64,000 nt of DNA, taken from positions 26,684,978 to 26,748,977 of the forward strand of contig CM068553.1 in assembly GCA_035048495.1 (NCBI GenBank), given 5' to 3'. Shown here one piece after another: positions 33,278 to 44,734 of the stretch (positions are counted from its first letter, which is position 1; every line of letters starts with the position of its first letter). Position numbers and translations under genes: made by a program. The stretch is from Euptelea pleiosperma (Eukaryota; Streptophyta; Magnoliopsida; Ranunculales; Eupteleaceae). The notes beneath the pieces were generated by a model. It did not search any database. It was not told the origin of the DNA and was given only the letters and a program-made list of their open reading frames with translations.

Positions 33278-35204
33278 TGAAACTAGGGATTTTCCATGTC
33301 GTCGGATCAGAAATCCTAGTTCAACAATATTTGTAATTCCGATTCACTTTAAATCCTACAAAAATGTAGACTTGCACAGTGGTAAATCGGATGTTGAGTC
33401 CGCACTCGGGGTTAGGGAACACAATTTATCGAAACATTAGAACAACAAAAAGTGGTTGGAAATATGGAAGGGTGAGAATGGTGATTGATAATCAAAATTT
33501 AAAACAATATTTTTTGTGAGACTTTTATCAGCTAATTAACATAAATAAAAATAGAATGAAAATACAATAAATAAAGAAAATTTCAAAATAAATTTATAAA
33601 TTTATCAAAGTGTTACACAAATTAAATAAAAATAAATGCTAACCTAGAAAACAATGAGAGTAAAAATATAGAGAGAGAAGACAATTAATAGAGAGAAAAT
33701 CAAAACTTGGAGAGAGAAAGTGACTAAAGAGGTCTAGAGAGAGAAAATAGGTTTTTTAGATAGAGAAATAGGGAAAAGGCTTAGAGAGAGAGAAATTTAG
33801 AAATGAAATTATTCTAGAGAGAGAAAAAGAATAGAGAAAGAACTTTTGAAATTTACCTGACATGATCTGCTAGATGGGAGAAGGAATTCCAGATCATGAT
33901 ATGGTGATGCATATATACAGTGGCTATACTTTGATGAAGATGAAGAAGTTGCACACTGTTTGAAAAGCTTGGGAGCAGCAGATCTGATGGTAAAGATGAC
34001 CACCCATGGTGGTGGATCTGATCGGCCTGCAACTTGAGAGGCTACGGTGTACATAGGGTGATGTTTGAGGAGTTCCAAGATCAGCCTGCATCTAGAGGAC
34101 AGTAGGAGCAAGGAGTTGAAGGCTTATCAACCATGAAGATGCAGTCTGGTTGTGGTGCATGGGTGAGAAGCAGAGGAGGAGCCACAGGCAGGTAGTCCGT
34201 GGTGGTGCTAACGGCCTGAGGTGGAAAAGATGGAGGTATTCACGGCCTAGACCGCAACTTGCAAGTGGAGTAGTGCAGGTTCATGACAGTTTCGTGAAGT
34301 TGCCTGCATGAAGAGGGTTATTCACAAAGGATCTGATCGGTTAGAGGAGTTCGGAGTTGCAGGTGTGCTTGCTGGTGTGGAGGACGACCACCAAGGAGAA
34401 TAGTAGGTTCGGGTGGAACGAGGAGGATGACACCGTGAGTTGCAGGTGAAGACCATGGAATGGCAGGTGCGTGGACTAGAGGTAGTAGCTTAAGATGATG
34501 GAGGAGAATGTAGGTGAGGCCATGTGGATTCTTGTTGCAGGCCGATGTTGCTATACAGTGTAGTAGGGATGGAGGCGGTGATGTAGAGCTATGCAGCACC
34601 ATTTTTAGTGGTACTGGAGGTGGTTTGTGGTTGGATGTTGAGCACCTGGTTTTGCAAGGATATGCACCACCATTGAAGGAGGTGGCAGTTGGAGATGTGC
34701 AGCAGTGCAAACCTTTCTTGTTTTGCCAGCAAGGGATGGTGGAATGGTTGAGTTGCAAGTCCAGACGATGATGAAGGTGAAAGTGGTGTTGAAGGGTGGA
34801 GCCTTGAAGGGAGAGGAGAACACTGTGGAGAGAGTTACAACGTCCAAAAGGTTTCCATCTGAAGGTTGCCGGAGTTGCAGGTCAGCAACTCCGGGTAAAG
34901 ATGAAGAAATGGAAGAAGAAGGAGGGGGATAGGAGGACCTACCGTTGTAGAGATCTAGAGTTCCAGGTTACCTCATCAGTGGGAGGAGATGCTGGGCATG
35001 GAGATAAACTAGCAAGATGGAAGAAGATGGAGTGCACAGTAGTGCACTTGCACGTCGTGGAACGAACTTCGCGTTGAACAACACCGCTGGAATCGCTGGT
35101 TGGTTCACTAGAGCAACAAGGAGGGTTGTGAATCACCATACCTATCTGTCACACAGGCGTGTGGTGAATTGAAGAAGGATTGTAAGGGGTGTACGGTGGT
35201 GCAA
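33278..35204 (-). mobile_element. Second Athila/Tat-like LTR (3' part), minus strand
   Basis: On the minus strand this ends CCCTAGTTTCA at 33278, like the LTR end at 51217 (CCTAGTTTCA). Its text (CAGTGGTAAATCGGATGTTG..GTCCGCACTCGGGGTT, 33379-33413) parallels 35299-35342 and 51313-51355 at clearly lower identity. It is interrupted at 35204 by the solo LTR that follows and resumes at 46671 (GAGTTGCAGGTTTCCAGCAA near 46706). Its 5' end and partner are not identified. The 146-aa frame at 34318-34758 is a low-complexity shadow. Confidence 0.6.
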
Positions 35205-36180
35205 TGAAAATAGGGTTTTTCTGCGTCGTTGGTTACAGAAACCCTAATTTCAACACATTTGTAATTTTTATCCGATTTCCTGCAAAATTAAGCATTCTTG
35301 CACAGTGGAAAGTATGTCAGATGTCGATCCGCACTCGGGATTAGCTGGGTTAGTGCAACTCTGAACATAAAATGACAAATTTTTTATGGAGAGGTGAAAA
35401 TGGTGATTGATTGTTTTTAAAACAACATCTGATATTTTTAAAGAGAGAACCTATCATAATCTAACAAAAATATTCATGAACGAAATCAAACCACGATCAA
35501 TAATAGTAACTCATCACTTAAAATTCAAAAGTTATTACAATGCTCAAAAGAAAATAAAACACTAAAGTTCTAAAAGAACTACGGATTAAGCTAGAGAGAG
35601 AAAGAGAGTAAAAGTGAGTCAACCCTAGAGAGAGAAAACTCACTTTTCTAGAGAGAGAAGACTTTTAGATAGAGAAGCGATAACTAGAGAGAAATATCGC
35701 GTCTTACCTTTCGACCATGAGATGGAGGGATTCGGTCTTAAGAGTGATGCATCTTGGATCGGCCATGGCTGGCCTTGGAGTAGCCAATAAATAACCACCC
35801 GCAAGAGAGGTGGTCGGAATGGGGAATGCAATGGTGGTTGGCCTATACATAACAAGGAGAGAATGACCCATAGGGACGGGTGGCTGCCGACGTGATGTGA
35901 ACATGAAGTGTACACAGCCAAGTCATGGCAGGGATCCACGATAGACAAGTGTTGCAGGCCATTTTCAAGAGAGCCTTCTGTTGGAAATGAAGTTGCGGGC
36001 GGTGAAAGATGGTGGAGAGGCTAGGAGCGTGGGAGTGATGTGCGTCCAACGGTTCTTGGTGTGTAGACCTGCTGGTGCGCACCTTGATGGAGGAGTTTCT
36101 CGGAGTGCTTGGAGGAGTTGCTGCAAGGAGGCGGTGCTACCGGTGGTGGCAGGCGGTAGTGAGAAGGAGGCGCACAAACC

Positions 36181-37795
36181 TGTAAGGAATATTTTTATAT
36201 TCAATTTGGCAAAGATTCCATGTGACATAAAAACATTCTTGTAACCATTCCTACAAGCACAAGTGTAGCGTGAAGATGTCGTGGTACGCATACTTCGCCA
36301 ACTACGTAAAAACTAAAAGACAGAGACAGCAAGGATCAGACGGTTGATGACAGGAGTCATCTGAGTAACTGCCAATTTGTCAGTTAAATCGTGTACACTC
36401 GATTAGGAAGGTAAGTGACTTAGTGGCAATAAGAGTTGATTAAAATGAACAAAATATAATGGTCAGACTTAGCCATTGGACAGACCCGAGTCAAAGTCAA
36501 TTTTATTGACTAGTGGGAAAGTCCAATCGATTGGACACGTGTCCCCAATCGATTGGACATAGCCCAATCAATTGGAGACACTGTGTAATCGATTAGAGAC
36601 TACGGGACAAAAATCTTTCTGAGTCAAATCGATTGGAGACTCTAATTAATCGATTGGGGTCTTCGGGACAGAAAGTTATAAATGTCAAATCGATTGGAGA
36701 CTCTAATTAATCGATTAGAGCCTTCGAGACAGAAAGTTATAAATGTCAAATCGATTGGAGAACCTTGTGCAATCGATTGGTGCCTTTGGAACATAAAACT
36801 TATTGAGCCCAATCGATTGGACACTTGTCCCCAATCAATTGGACCAAGTGTACAATTGATTGGACTTTGAACAGAATCGATTTTATCAGATTCAAAATTC
36901 ATAGTTCCATTATCCCACGCCATACGACTCAGGGTCTTAGTATTCTATAAATATACCCCCTCTATGCCTTCTTCTACATACACACAGAGACACAGAGTAA
37001 CTCAATCTTCAAGAGAGAGAAGCAAAGGCTATATTCAGTAGAGTGTCCATTTCGAAGAGCAAGAAGTTTATTTTCATTCACATCTTGTGAGATTGTTCTC
37101 TTCTCGATCAAAGCCAAGAGCTTGATCTTTACTCAACCTAGGTTTTCCAATTCTATACTTAACCTAGTAAGCCCGAAAGTACGAATATGACTCAAACACC
37201 TTTTGAACAACTTAAAGTTCAGGGTGTACTGAATCCTTCACCTTCTACAAAGGCGAGAGTGTTGAAAATTAAGATCGAAGGAGCCGGTCGAAGGTAGGTT
37301 TGGGGTGTACCAAACTGAACAAGCAAATAAGGCTTCTTGGCTGGAAGGGCGCGCGTGGATTCATGGCATTGACTCAGAGGAGTGGATGCATCGGCAGTGG
37401 GCCTTGGCTAAGGTTGGATACTATATTTGCAACGGTGCTGCGTAGGTAACCTTTGTTTCGTTTAACTTTTCAATTAGTGATACTTTCCGTCTGGACCTGG
37501 TCTCATGGTTTTTCTTTAGCTAAGGTTTTCACGTAAAAATATCTTGTTTTGTGTGTTTGTTTGTCTGTGTTCCGCATTATATCCTGATTAGATCAAACGA
37601 TAAAAAGATAATATATCACGGAGGTATATTTGATTTGAGTCGGTTGTAATAATCTTTTTCAAACAATCAAGGCATGAGATTTTATCCCCATACCATAGAC
37701 CAGTAAAACTGTATAGGTATATCTAAATTTAAATATCTAATCAACCCCCCTTCTAGGTATATTAAGTTAAAGAGAACAGGACCGGTAGAATTTCA
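36181..37795 (+). repeat. 5' LTR of the Sirevirus element
   Basis: 1,615 bp, TGTAAGGAAT...AATTTCA. Holds about 14 copies of an AATCGATTGGA-type motif (36521-36886), a TATA box (CTATAAATATA, about 36945-36955) and a C-rich block followed by TTCTAGGTAT near its end. Confidence 0.9.
36521..36886. repeat. Array of LTR palindromes (TCCAATCGATTGGA type)
   Basis: The best copies (TCCAATCGATTGGA) are perfect 14-bp palindromes. Copies recur every 15-60 bp with variants such as AATCGATTAGA and AATCAATTGGA, just upstream of the TATA box. The 3' LTR has an equivalent array at 43384-43822 with one extra segment, and a diverged array lies at 57721-58010. Confidence 0.85.
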
Positions 37796-37797
37796 AT

Positions 37798-37809
37798 TAG
37801 TATCAGAGC
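37798..37809 (+). other. Primer binding site (tRNA-iMet type)
   Basis: TAGTATCAGAGC begins three bases after the 5' LTR end. It differs at one base from the usual TGGTATCAGAGC of plant copia elements. Confidence 0.8.
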
Positions 37810-37885
37810 GGGTATTTCTAATTAAGGGTTAATAACCTGAATTTAGATTCCTGAGAAACTAGTCCATTTTCATTAATTTGACAAA

Positions 37886-38497
37886 ATGCAAAGAGAATGT
37901 GAAAATACATCCAGAACTCCATTGTCCGAAGACTATTTGAATATAGCTTATGAAAAACTATATTTAGACAATCTGAGATTGACTAAAGAAAATAAAGATC
38001 TATTTGCACAAATGGAGAAATTGGATCGTAAAAATGTGTCATTAGAACTAGCAAATATTGAACTCACTGATGAAAGGAGACAGTGGGAAGAAGAAAAGAA
38101 ATTGCTTCTAATGAAAAATAATGTTTTGAGAAAAGAATTTCAAAAGTCCTTTAATAATCAATTGACAAACAAGAATGATATTGCTAAATTCAAGAATTTT
38201 GATTATCTTCTTTGTTCTCATAAGAATAATGTGAAACCCACATATCCTATAGAAAAATGTATGACAACAAAGTTCAAACAAACTGAATTGGTAAGTCATC
38301 ATAGTTCTAGGCTAAGTGGGTTATACATGAAATCTAATGAACTAAAGAGAGAAATTTCTAAAATTTTTGAATTAAGAAAAACTTTGTTTGATAGTCATGT
38401 TGCTAAGAATCAATGGTCCAGAAATGACAAAAGAATGAACAATTCATTTATTCCCAAACAAATGGCAAAACTTTCAAAATTAAGACCATTTGGGTGA
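37886..38497 (+). pseudogene. Sirevirus gag, N-terminal part missing
   Basis: Encodes 203 residues. A highly charged coiled coil (EKLYLDNLRLTKENKDLFAQ, then KLDRKNVSLELANIELTDER) is followed by a Lys/Asn-rich tail. Sirevirus Gag has an extended coiled-coil region after the zinc knuckle. Here the UBN2 core domain and the CCHC knuckle that should precede it are absent, although the primer site lies only 77 bases upstream. An internal deletion of the first half of gag is inferred. The frame shifts near 38470-38497 before the IWVRKDD text that leads into the protease. Confidence 0.7.
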
Positions 38498-41400
38498 GAA
38501 AAGATGATAAAAAATGTCTTATGATTCATTCTGCTTTCAAAGCTTTGGAAAACAATAAATGGTATCTGGACAGTGGTTGTTCTAGACACATGACTGGAGA
38601 CAAGTCAATGTTTTATCATATTGAAGATCATAAGGATGGTAGTGTTACTTTTGGGGATGAAAGTATGGCCAAAGTCATTGGTCAGGGAAGTATTCAAGCT
38701 CCAGGTATTCCCAACTTGATAATGTTTTCTGTGTTGAGGGACTTAAAGCCAATTTTCTTACCGTAAGTCAAATTTGTGATAATAATCATACTAGTTAAAT
38801 TCACAAGCCAAAGATATGATGTTATTGATGAATCTGACAAATGTGTTATGAGAGGTTCAAGAACCTCTGAAAACTGTTATATCATTGGTAGAAATCCCAA
38901 GATCATCTGTAATTCTACTAAATTAAATGATTTTGACTTATGACACCAAAGACTAGGTCACATGAACCAAAAGGACCTAGTTAAAATCACTAATAAAGAA
39001 TTAGTGAGAGGTGTGCCCAAATTGGGAAAACCTACAGGCACAATTTGTGGAGCTTGCCAAATCGATAAACAAATAAAAAGCTCACACAAAAAGGGAAATT
39101 ATTGTGCTACCTCCAAAGTGCTTGATCTGATTCACATAGATCTTATGGGTCCAATGAGGACTGAAAGTTTAGGAGGTAAAAGATACATTCTGGTCATGGT
39201 AGATGATTACTCTAGATTGACTTGGATTGCTTTTCCAAAAGAGAAATCAGATGCTTTTGAAGAATGTAAAAAGATATGCTAAAAAATTCAGAATGAAAAA
39301 GGCTATAGTATAGTCAGGATTCATACTGATCATGGTGGAGAATTTGAAGATTATCATCTCACTGAGTACTGTGATGCCATTGGCATTAAGCATGAATTTT
39401 CTGCACCCATTACACCACAGCAAAATGGCGTGGTGGAAAGAAAGAATAGGGTGATTCAGGAAATGGCCCGAGTAATGCTTCACAGCAAAAACTTATCTCA
39501 AAATCTATGGGCAGAAGTAATGAACACTGATTGCTATACTCTTAATAGAGTTTATTTGAGACTAGGAACTTTGAATACTCATTATGAAATCTGGTCGAGT
39601 AAAAAACCTAATGTCAAATATTTCAAGGTTTTTGGGAGCAAATGCTACATTCTAAGAGATAGAGAATCTCTGGGAAAATTCGACAAAAGAGGAGATGAAA
39701 GAATGTTTTTGGGATATTCCACTAATAGTAGAGCTTATCGGGTTCTCAATCAAAGAACTAAAATGATAATAGAGTCTATTAATGTGGTTATTGATGATTT
39801 GAATACTGAAAAAAATTCCTCTCAAGATGACAACTGTGATGATATCTATCAAAGTATTGATGACATTATGTTACTTCATCTTCTAGTGATTTTCTTGCTG
39901 ATAAATCCCCACCCTTGTGGGTTAAGAAAAATCACCCTAGTGTTGACATCATTGGTGAGGCAGGAAGTAGAGTTCAAACTAGATGACAGATTGAAAATGT
40001 TGTTAATTTTGTGTGTTATACTTCTCAGATTGAACCAAAAAATATTTCTGAAGCTCTTACTGATGAAAATTGAATTAGTGCCATGCGGGAGGAACTAAGT
40101 CAATTTACTAGAAATGATGTTTGGTATTTAGTGCCCAGACCTAAAGATACAAATGTTACAGGCACAAAATGGATTTTCGAAAATAAATCAGATAAAAATG
40201 GAACAGTTGTCAGAAACAAAGCCAGACTTGTAGCTCAAGGCTATACTCAAATTGAAGGCATTGATTTTGATGAAACTTTTGCTCCTGTTGCTAGATTGGA
40301 ATCCATTCGTATACTGCTTGCTGTTGCTTGTCATCTTAAGTTTAAACTTTTTCAGATGGATGTCAAGAGTGTCTTCTTGAATGGTGTTCTTCAAGAAGAA
40401 GTTTATGTGGAACAACCCAAAGGGTTTGAGGATCCAAAATTTTTTGATCAAGTTTATCATCTCAAAAAGGCATTGTATGGTTTAAAACAAGCCCCCAAGG
40501 CTTAGTATGAGAGATTGACCACTTTTCTACTTCATCAAGGTTTCATAAGAAAAGTGGACAAGACATTATTTGTTAAAACTATTTAGAGAATTTATGTGAT
40601 TGCTCAAATCTATGTTGATGATATAGTTTTTGGGTCCACATCTGTTGATCATGCTCACATGTTTTCAGAACAAATGAAAAAAGAATTTGAAATGAGCATG
40701 GTCGGTGAGCTGAGTTATTTTCTAGGTCTTTAAGTAAAACAGTTGGATGACGGAATTTTTATTTCTCAATCCAAATATAGCAAAGACTTAGTTAAGAAAT
40801 TTGGTATGGAATCAACTAAACACCATCATACTCCCATGAGTACTACTTTAAAGCTGAGCAAAGACACTAAAGGAAAAGATGTTGACCAGACCTTATACAG
40901 AAGCATGATAGGAAGTTTACTCTATCTCACTGCTAGTCGTCCTGATATTTCCTTTAGTGTGGGTGCATATGCTAGATTTCAAGCTGATCCCAAAGAATCT
41001 TATATTCTTGCAGTCAAACGTATCATCAGGTATGTTAGTGGAATTGTGGGATATGGTATCTGGTATTCTTTTGATACTTCTACAGAACTTGCAGGATATT
41101 CTAATGCTGACTGGGTTGGAAATGTTGATGACAGAAAAAGCACTAGTGGTAGGTATTTTTATGTTGGAACAACCTAGTTAGTTGGCAAAGCAAGAAACAG
41201 AACTGTACTTCTTTATCTAATGCTGAAGCCGAGTATATTGCAGCTGGGAGCTGTTGTACTCAACTGCTATGGATGAAGCAGATGTTGACTTACTATGGGA
41301 TCAATCAAGGATTAATGACTATATATTGTGATAATACTAGTGCGATAAATATATCCAAAAATCCTGTTCAATACTCTAGAACTAAATATATTGACATTCG

Positions 41401-41554
41401 TCATCATTTTATAAGAGATCTTGTTGAAGAAAAAATTATCACTTTGGAGCACGTTGCAACTGAAAATCAATTAGCGGATATTTTTACAAAACATCTTGAT
41501 GTCGTTAGATTCGAATTTATTCGTAAATCTATCGGTATTAGCTTGATTGATTGA
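38498..41554 (+). pseudogene. Sirevirus pol (PR, IN, RT, RNase H), decayed
   Basis: Copia-order polyprotein. Protease active site DSGCSRHMTG at 38569. The integrase zinc finger begins HQRLGHM at 38944, directly after a TGA stop, and has CGACQIDK. Catalytic Asp at 39139 (IHIDLMGP), second Asp in HTDHGGEFE (about 39325), Glu in VVERKNR (39436). RT has [31 protein letters not shown] (first Asp) and YVDD (40611-40622). RNase H has SNADWVGNVDDRKSTSG and YCDNTSAINISKNPV (about 41325). Stops include TGA at 38941, TAA at 39280, TAG at 40503, TAG at 40584, TAA at 40732 and TAG at 41176, plus several frameshifts. Some stops (38941, 40503) are tryptophan codons changed by G-to-A. Confidence 0.88.
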
Positions 41555-43044
41555 TTTTGTAGTTTGAATTTTTTTTTTTTGCTTTCATAATAATCTGTTT
41601 GATTATAACTCATTTTGAATAATCTAATTACAGACTTGTTTTTGAGTTCATCAAAATCATATCATGGTGAGATATATATATATTTTTTTCTGTGTTTGTA
41701 ATGATTATTCATTTATACCTTGTCTGTGTCAGTGGTTAAAATTATCTCTTGCAACCATGGATTTCACACGCTACACACTGATTGACTCTTCTTCATGGAT
41801 AGATATGATTTCAGTATTATTTCTAGATCTTATTCCGGGAATGAGGAATAAACCTCTACTAGATATGACTTCAAATTAGTAGTGTTCCTGCGTTCAGTTG
41901 ATTTCGAAACTGCACTATAGTCGTCTGTTAGCTTCCCAATGAGAGTTATTATAGTAAAGAAACAACTACCTCTATTCAAGTTAGAGTGTATGCCGTCTAT
42001 ATGGCCCTATTCGAAATTGAAATATGATTCTCATTTGCTACAGAAAATGGCTATCTACATGAAGAGTGAAAGCTACCTATATTCAAAGTGAATAAAAATG
42101 GTGTAAAAGACAGCCAATTTGCTAGAAAAATTCTTATCCATCAGTAAATACTCATATATATGAGCGTATGTGAGAACCCTTAAAAGCTCTAATGAGGGTT
42201 TCATATCTGGATACAGGATACCTCCGAATTTCTAGAATTTGATATCTGGAATATTACTGACATTAATTATCCTATCTTGTGTCGATTCTGATTTCAGCAT
42301 TGTACATTATACTGGTTCTCAAGAGCAATGATTTCATTATTTTCTTTGACTACGTATTTTTTATTAAACCGACGAATAAGAATCTCTATTTACATATCTT
42401 GATCTAGTTGAAATTTTAACTTTCACAAGTTCTGTATTTCATGGTAATCTTTGTCAGTAGTAATCAAACATGTTTCAATAAAATTTATTTTATTTGCTTC
42501 TTAAAAACTTTATCCCAACCAATTCATATTCCAAAGCTTAGTTTATGCTTCAAGATCTACTATAATTTGTTTGACTACTGTGAATTGATTGGTTATAGAT
42601 GTATATATTGCACTTGTTTATCATGATAATCTTCAATTCATGCTTATTATTTGCTTATATCTCTGTACCTTTGTCAATTTGTGACAAAAAGGGGGAGAGA
42701 AAATCATAGCGGTAAAAATAAGTGGATGCATGAGATAGGGGGAGAGAAATTTAGGGGGAGAAAAATATTTAACTATTTTTTCAATTTTTCTACTTGTGAT
42801 GTGCATAATTATACTCACTGCATTTTATATGAATTATTAATTGCCGATGATATTACATGGTATGTATTGTTGGTAGAATGTGCAGAGAATGGATCAAAAG
42901 CCATTACACTATATCTATTCGATTATCTCTAAGAGAGTGTTAGATAGTGAGTGAATCATGTAAGAGGGTGGGATTGTATTTTTTATTTTTTATCTTCTTT
43001 ATAATTAAATATTTTTTTGTCACGGAATGACCAAAGGGAGAGAT
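41555..43044 (+). other. Sirevirus 3' non-coding region with multiple polypurine tracts
   Basis: No intact env-like ORF. Three purine tracts (about 42686-42704, 42737-42749, 42753-42765; core AGGGGGAGAGAAA) precede the main polypurine tract AAAGGGAGAGAT just before the 3' LTR. Text at 41890-42250 is homologous to the reverse complement of about 60980-61320 in the second Sirevirus. Confidence 0.75.
43032..43044 (+). other. Polypurine tract
   Basis: CAAAGGGAGAGAT directly before the 3' LTR start at 43045; primes plus-strand DNA synthesis. Confidence 0.8.
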
Positions 43045-44734
43045 TGTAAGGAATATTTTCATATTCGATTTAGCAAAGATTCCGTGTGATATAAAAACAT
43101 TCTTGTAACTATTCCTACGAGCACAAGTGTAGCATGAAGATGTCGTGGTACACATACTTCGCCAACTACGTGAAGACTAAAAGACAGAGAGCAAAAATCA
43201 GACGGTTGACGATAGGAGTCATCTAAGTAACTGCCGATTTGTCAGTTAAATCGTGTACGCTCGATTAGGAATGTAAGTGACTTAGTGGCCATAGGAGTTG
43301 ATTAAAATGAACAAAATATAATTGTCAGACTTAGTCATTGGACAGACCCGAGTCAAAGTTAATTTTATTGACTAGTGGGAAAGTCCAATCGATTGGACAT
43401 GTGTCCCCAATCGATTGGACATAACCCAATCGATTGGAGACACTGTGTAATCGATTGGACACTATGAGGCAGAAACATAATTAAGCCCAATCGATTGGAG
43501 ACACTGTGTAATCAATTGGAGACTATGGGACAGAAATCTTTGAGTCAAATCGATTGGAGACTCTGATTAATCGATTGGAGTCTTCGGAACAGAAAGTTAT
43601 AAATGTCAAATCGATTGGAGACTCTGATTAATTAATTGGAGCCTTCGAAACAGACAGTTATAAATGTCAAATCGATTGGAGAACCTTGTGCAATCGATTG
43701 GTGCCTTCGAAACATAAAACTTATTGAGCCCAATCGATTTGACACTTGTCCCCAATCGATTGGACATGGCCTAATCGATTGGACCAAGTGTACAATCGAT
43801 TGGACTTTGAGCAGAATCGATTTATCAGATCCGAAATTCATGATTCCATTATCCCACGTTCCACACGACTCAGGGTCTTGGTATTCTATAAATATACCCC
43901 CTCTATGCCTTCTCTAAATACACACAGAGATACAGAGTGACTCAATCTTCAAGAGAGGGAAGCAAATGCTATATTTAGTAGTGTCCATTTCTAAGAGCAA
44001 GAAGCTTGTTTTCATTCACATCTTGTGAGCTTGTTCTCTTCTCGATCAAAGCCAAGAGCTTGATCTTTACTCAGCCTAGGTTTTCCAATTCTATACTTAA
44101 CCTAGTAAGCCTGAGAGTACTAGTGTGACTCAAATACCTTTTGAGCAACTTGGGGTTCAGGGTGTACTGAATCCTTCACCTTCTGCAAAGGCAAGAGTGT
44201 TGAAAATTAAGATCGGAGGAGCCGGTCGTAGGTAGGTTGGGGTGTACCAAACTGAACAAGCGGATAAGGCTTCTTGGCTGGAAGGGCGCGAGTGGATTCA
44301 TGGCGTTGACTCAGAGGACGTGGATGCATTGGCAGTGGGCTTTGGCTAAGGTTGGATGTTGTATTTGCAATGGTGCTACGTAGGTAACATTTGTTTCGTT
44401 TAACTTTTCAGTTAGTTATACTTTCCGTCTGGACGTGGTCCTGTGGTTTTTCCTTAGCTAAGGTTTCCATGTAAAAATATCTTGTCTTGTGTGATTGTTT
44501 GTCTGTGTTCTGCATTATATCCTGATTAGATTAAACGACAAAAAGATAATATACTACGGAGGTATATTTGATTTGAGTCGGTTGTAATAATCTTTTTCAA
44601 ACAACCAAGGCATGAGATTTTATCCCCATACCATAGACCAGTAAAACTGTATAGGTATATATAAATTTAAATACCTAATCACCCCCCCCCTTCTAGGTAT
44701 ATTAAGTTAAAGAGAACGGACTGATGGAATTTCA
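43045..44734 (+). repeat. 3' LTR of the Sirevirus element
   Basis: 1,690 bp, TGTAAGGAAT...GGAATTTCA. Longer than the 5' LTR, largely because the palindrome array (43384-43822) has an extra segment near 43450-43515 (ACTATGAGGCAGAAACATAA). Confidence 0.9.

Larger units (their letters stand above)
36181..44734 (+). mobile_element. Full-length Sirevirus-type Ty1/copia retrotransposon
   Basis: 8,554 bp with TG...CA ends, target duplication AAACC (36176-36180 and 44735-44739), and LTRs at 36181-37795 and 43045-44734. It has a tRNA-Met-type primer site, gag and pol remnants in copia order (PR, IN, RT, RNase H). A 1.5 kb 3' region carries several GGGGGAGAGA tracts before the polypurine tract. Multiple polypurine tracts plus palindrome-rich LTRs mark the Sirevirus (SIRE/Maximus) lineage. 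By eye the first ~200 bases of the two LTRs differ at roughly 8%, nearly all transitions, so the insertion is not recent. Stops and frameshifts make it inactive. Confidence 0.9.

Noticed and set aside
34318..34758. 146-aa open frame on the minus strand
   Set aside because: Lies wholly inside an LTR; Pro/Ser/His-rich composition follows base composition and no domain or start context is seen. The same applies to frames at 32108-32666 and 35640-36291.
36521..36886. CRISPR-like array from evenly repeated 11-14 bp motifs
   Set aside because: Plant LTR context, palindromic short motifs with irregular spacing, and the same array in the partner LTR.
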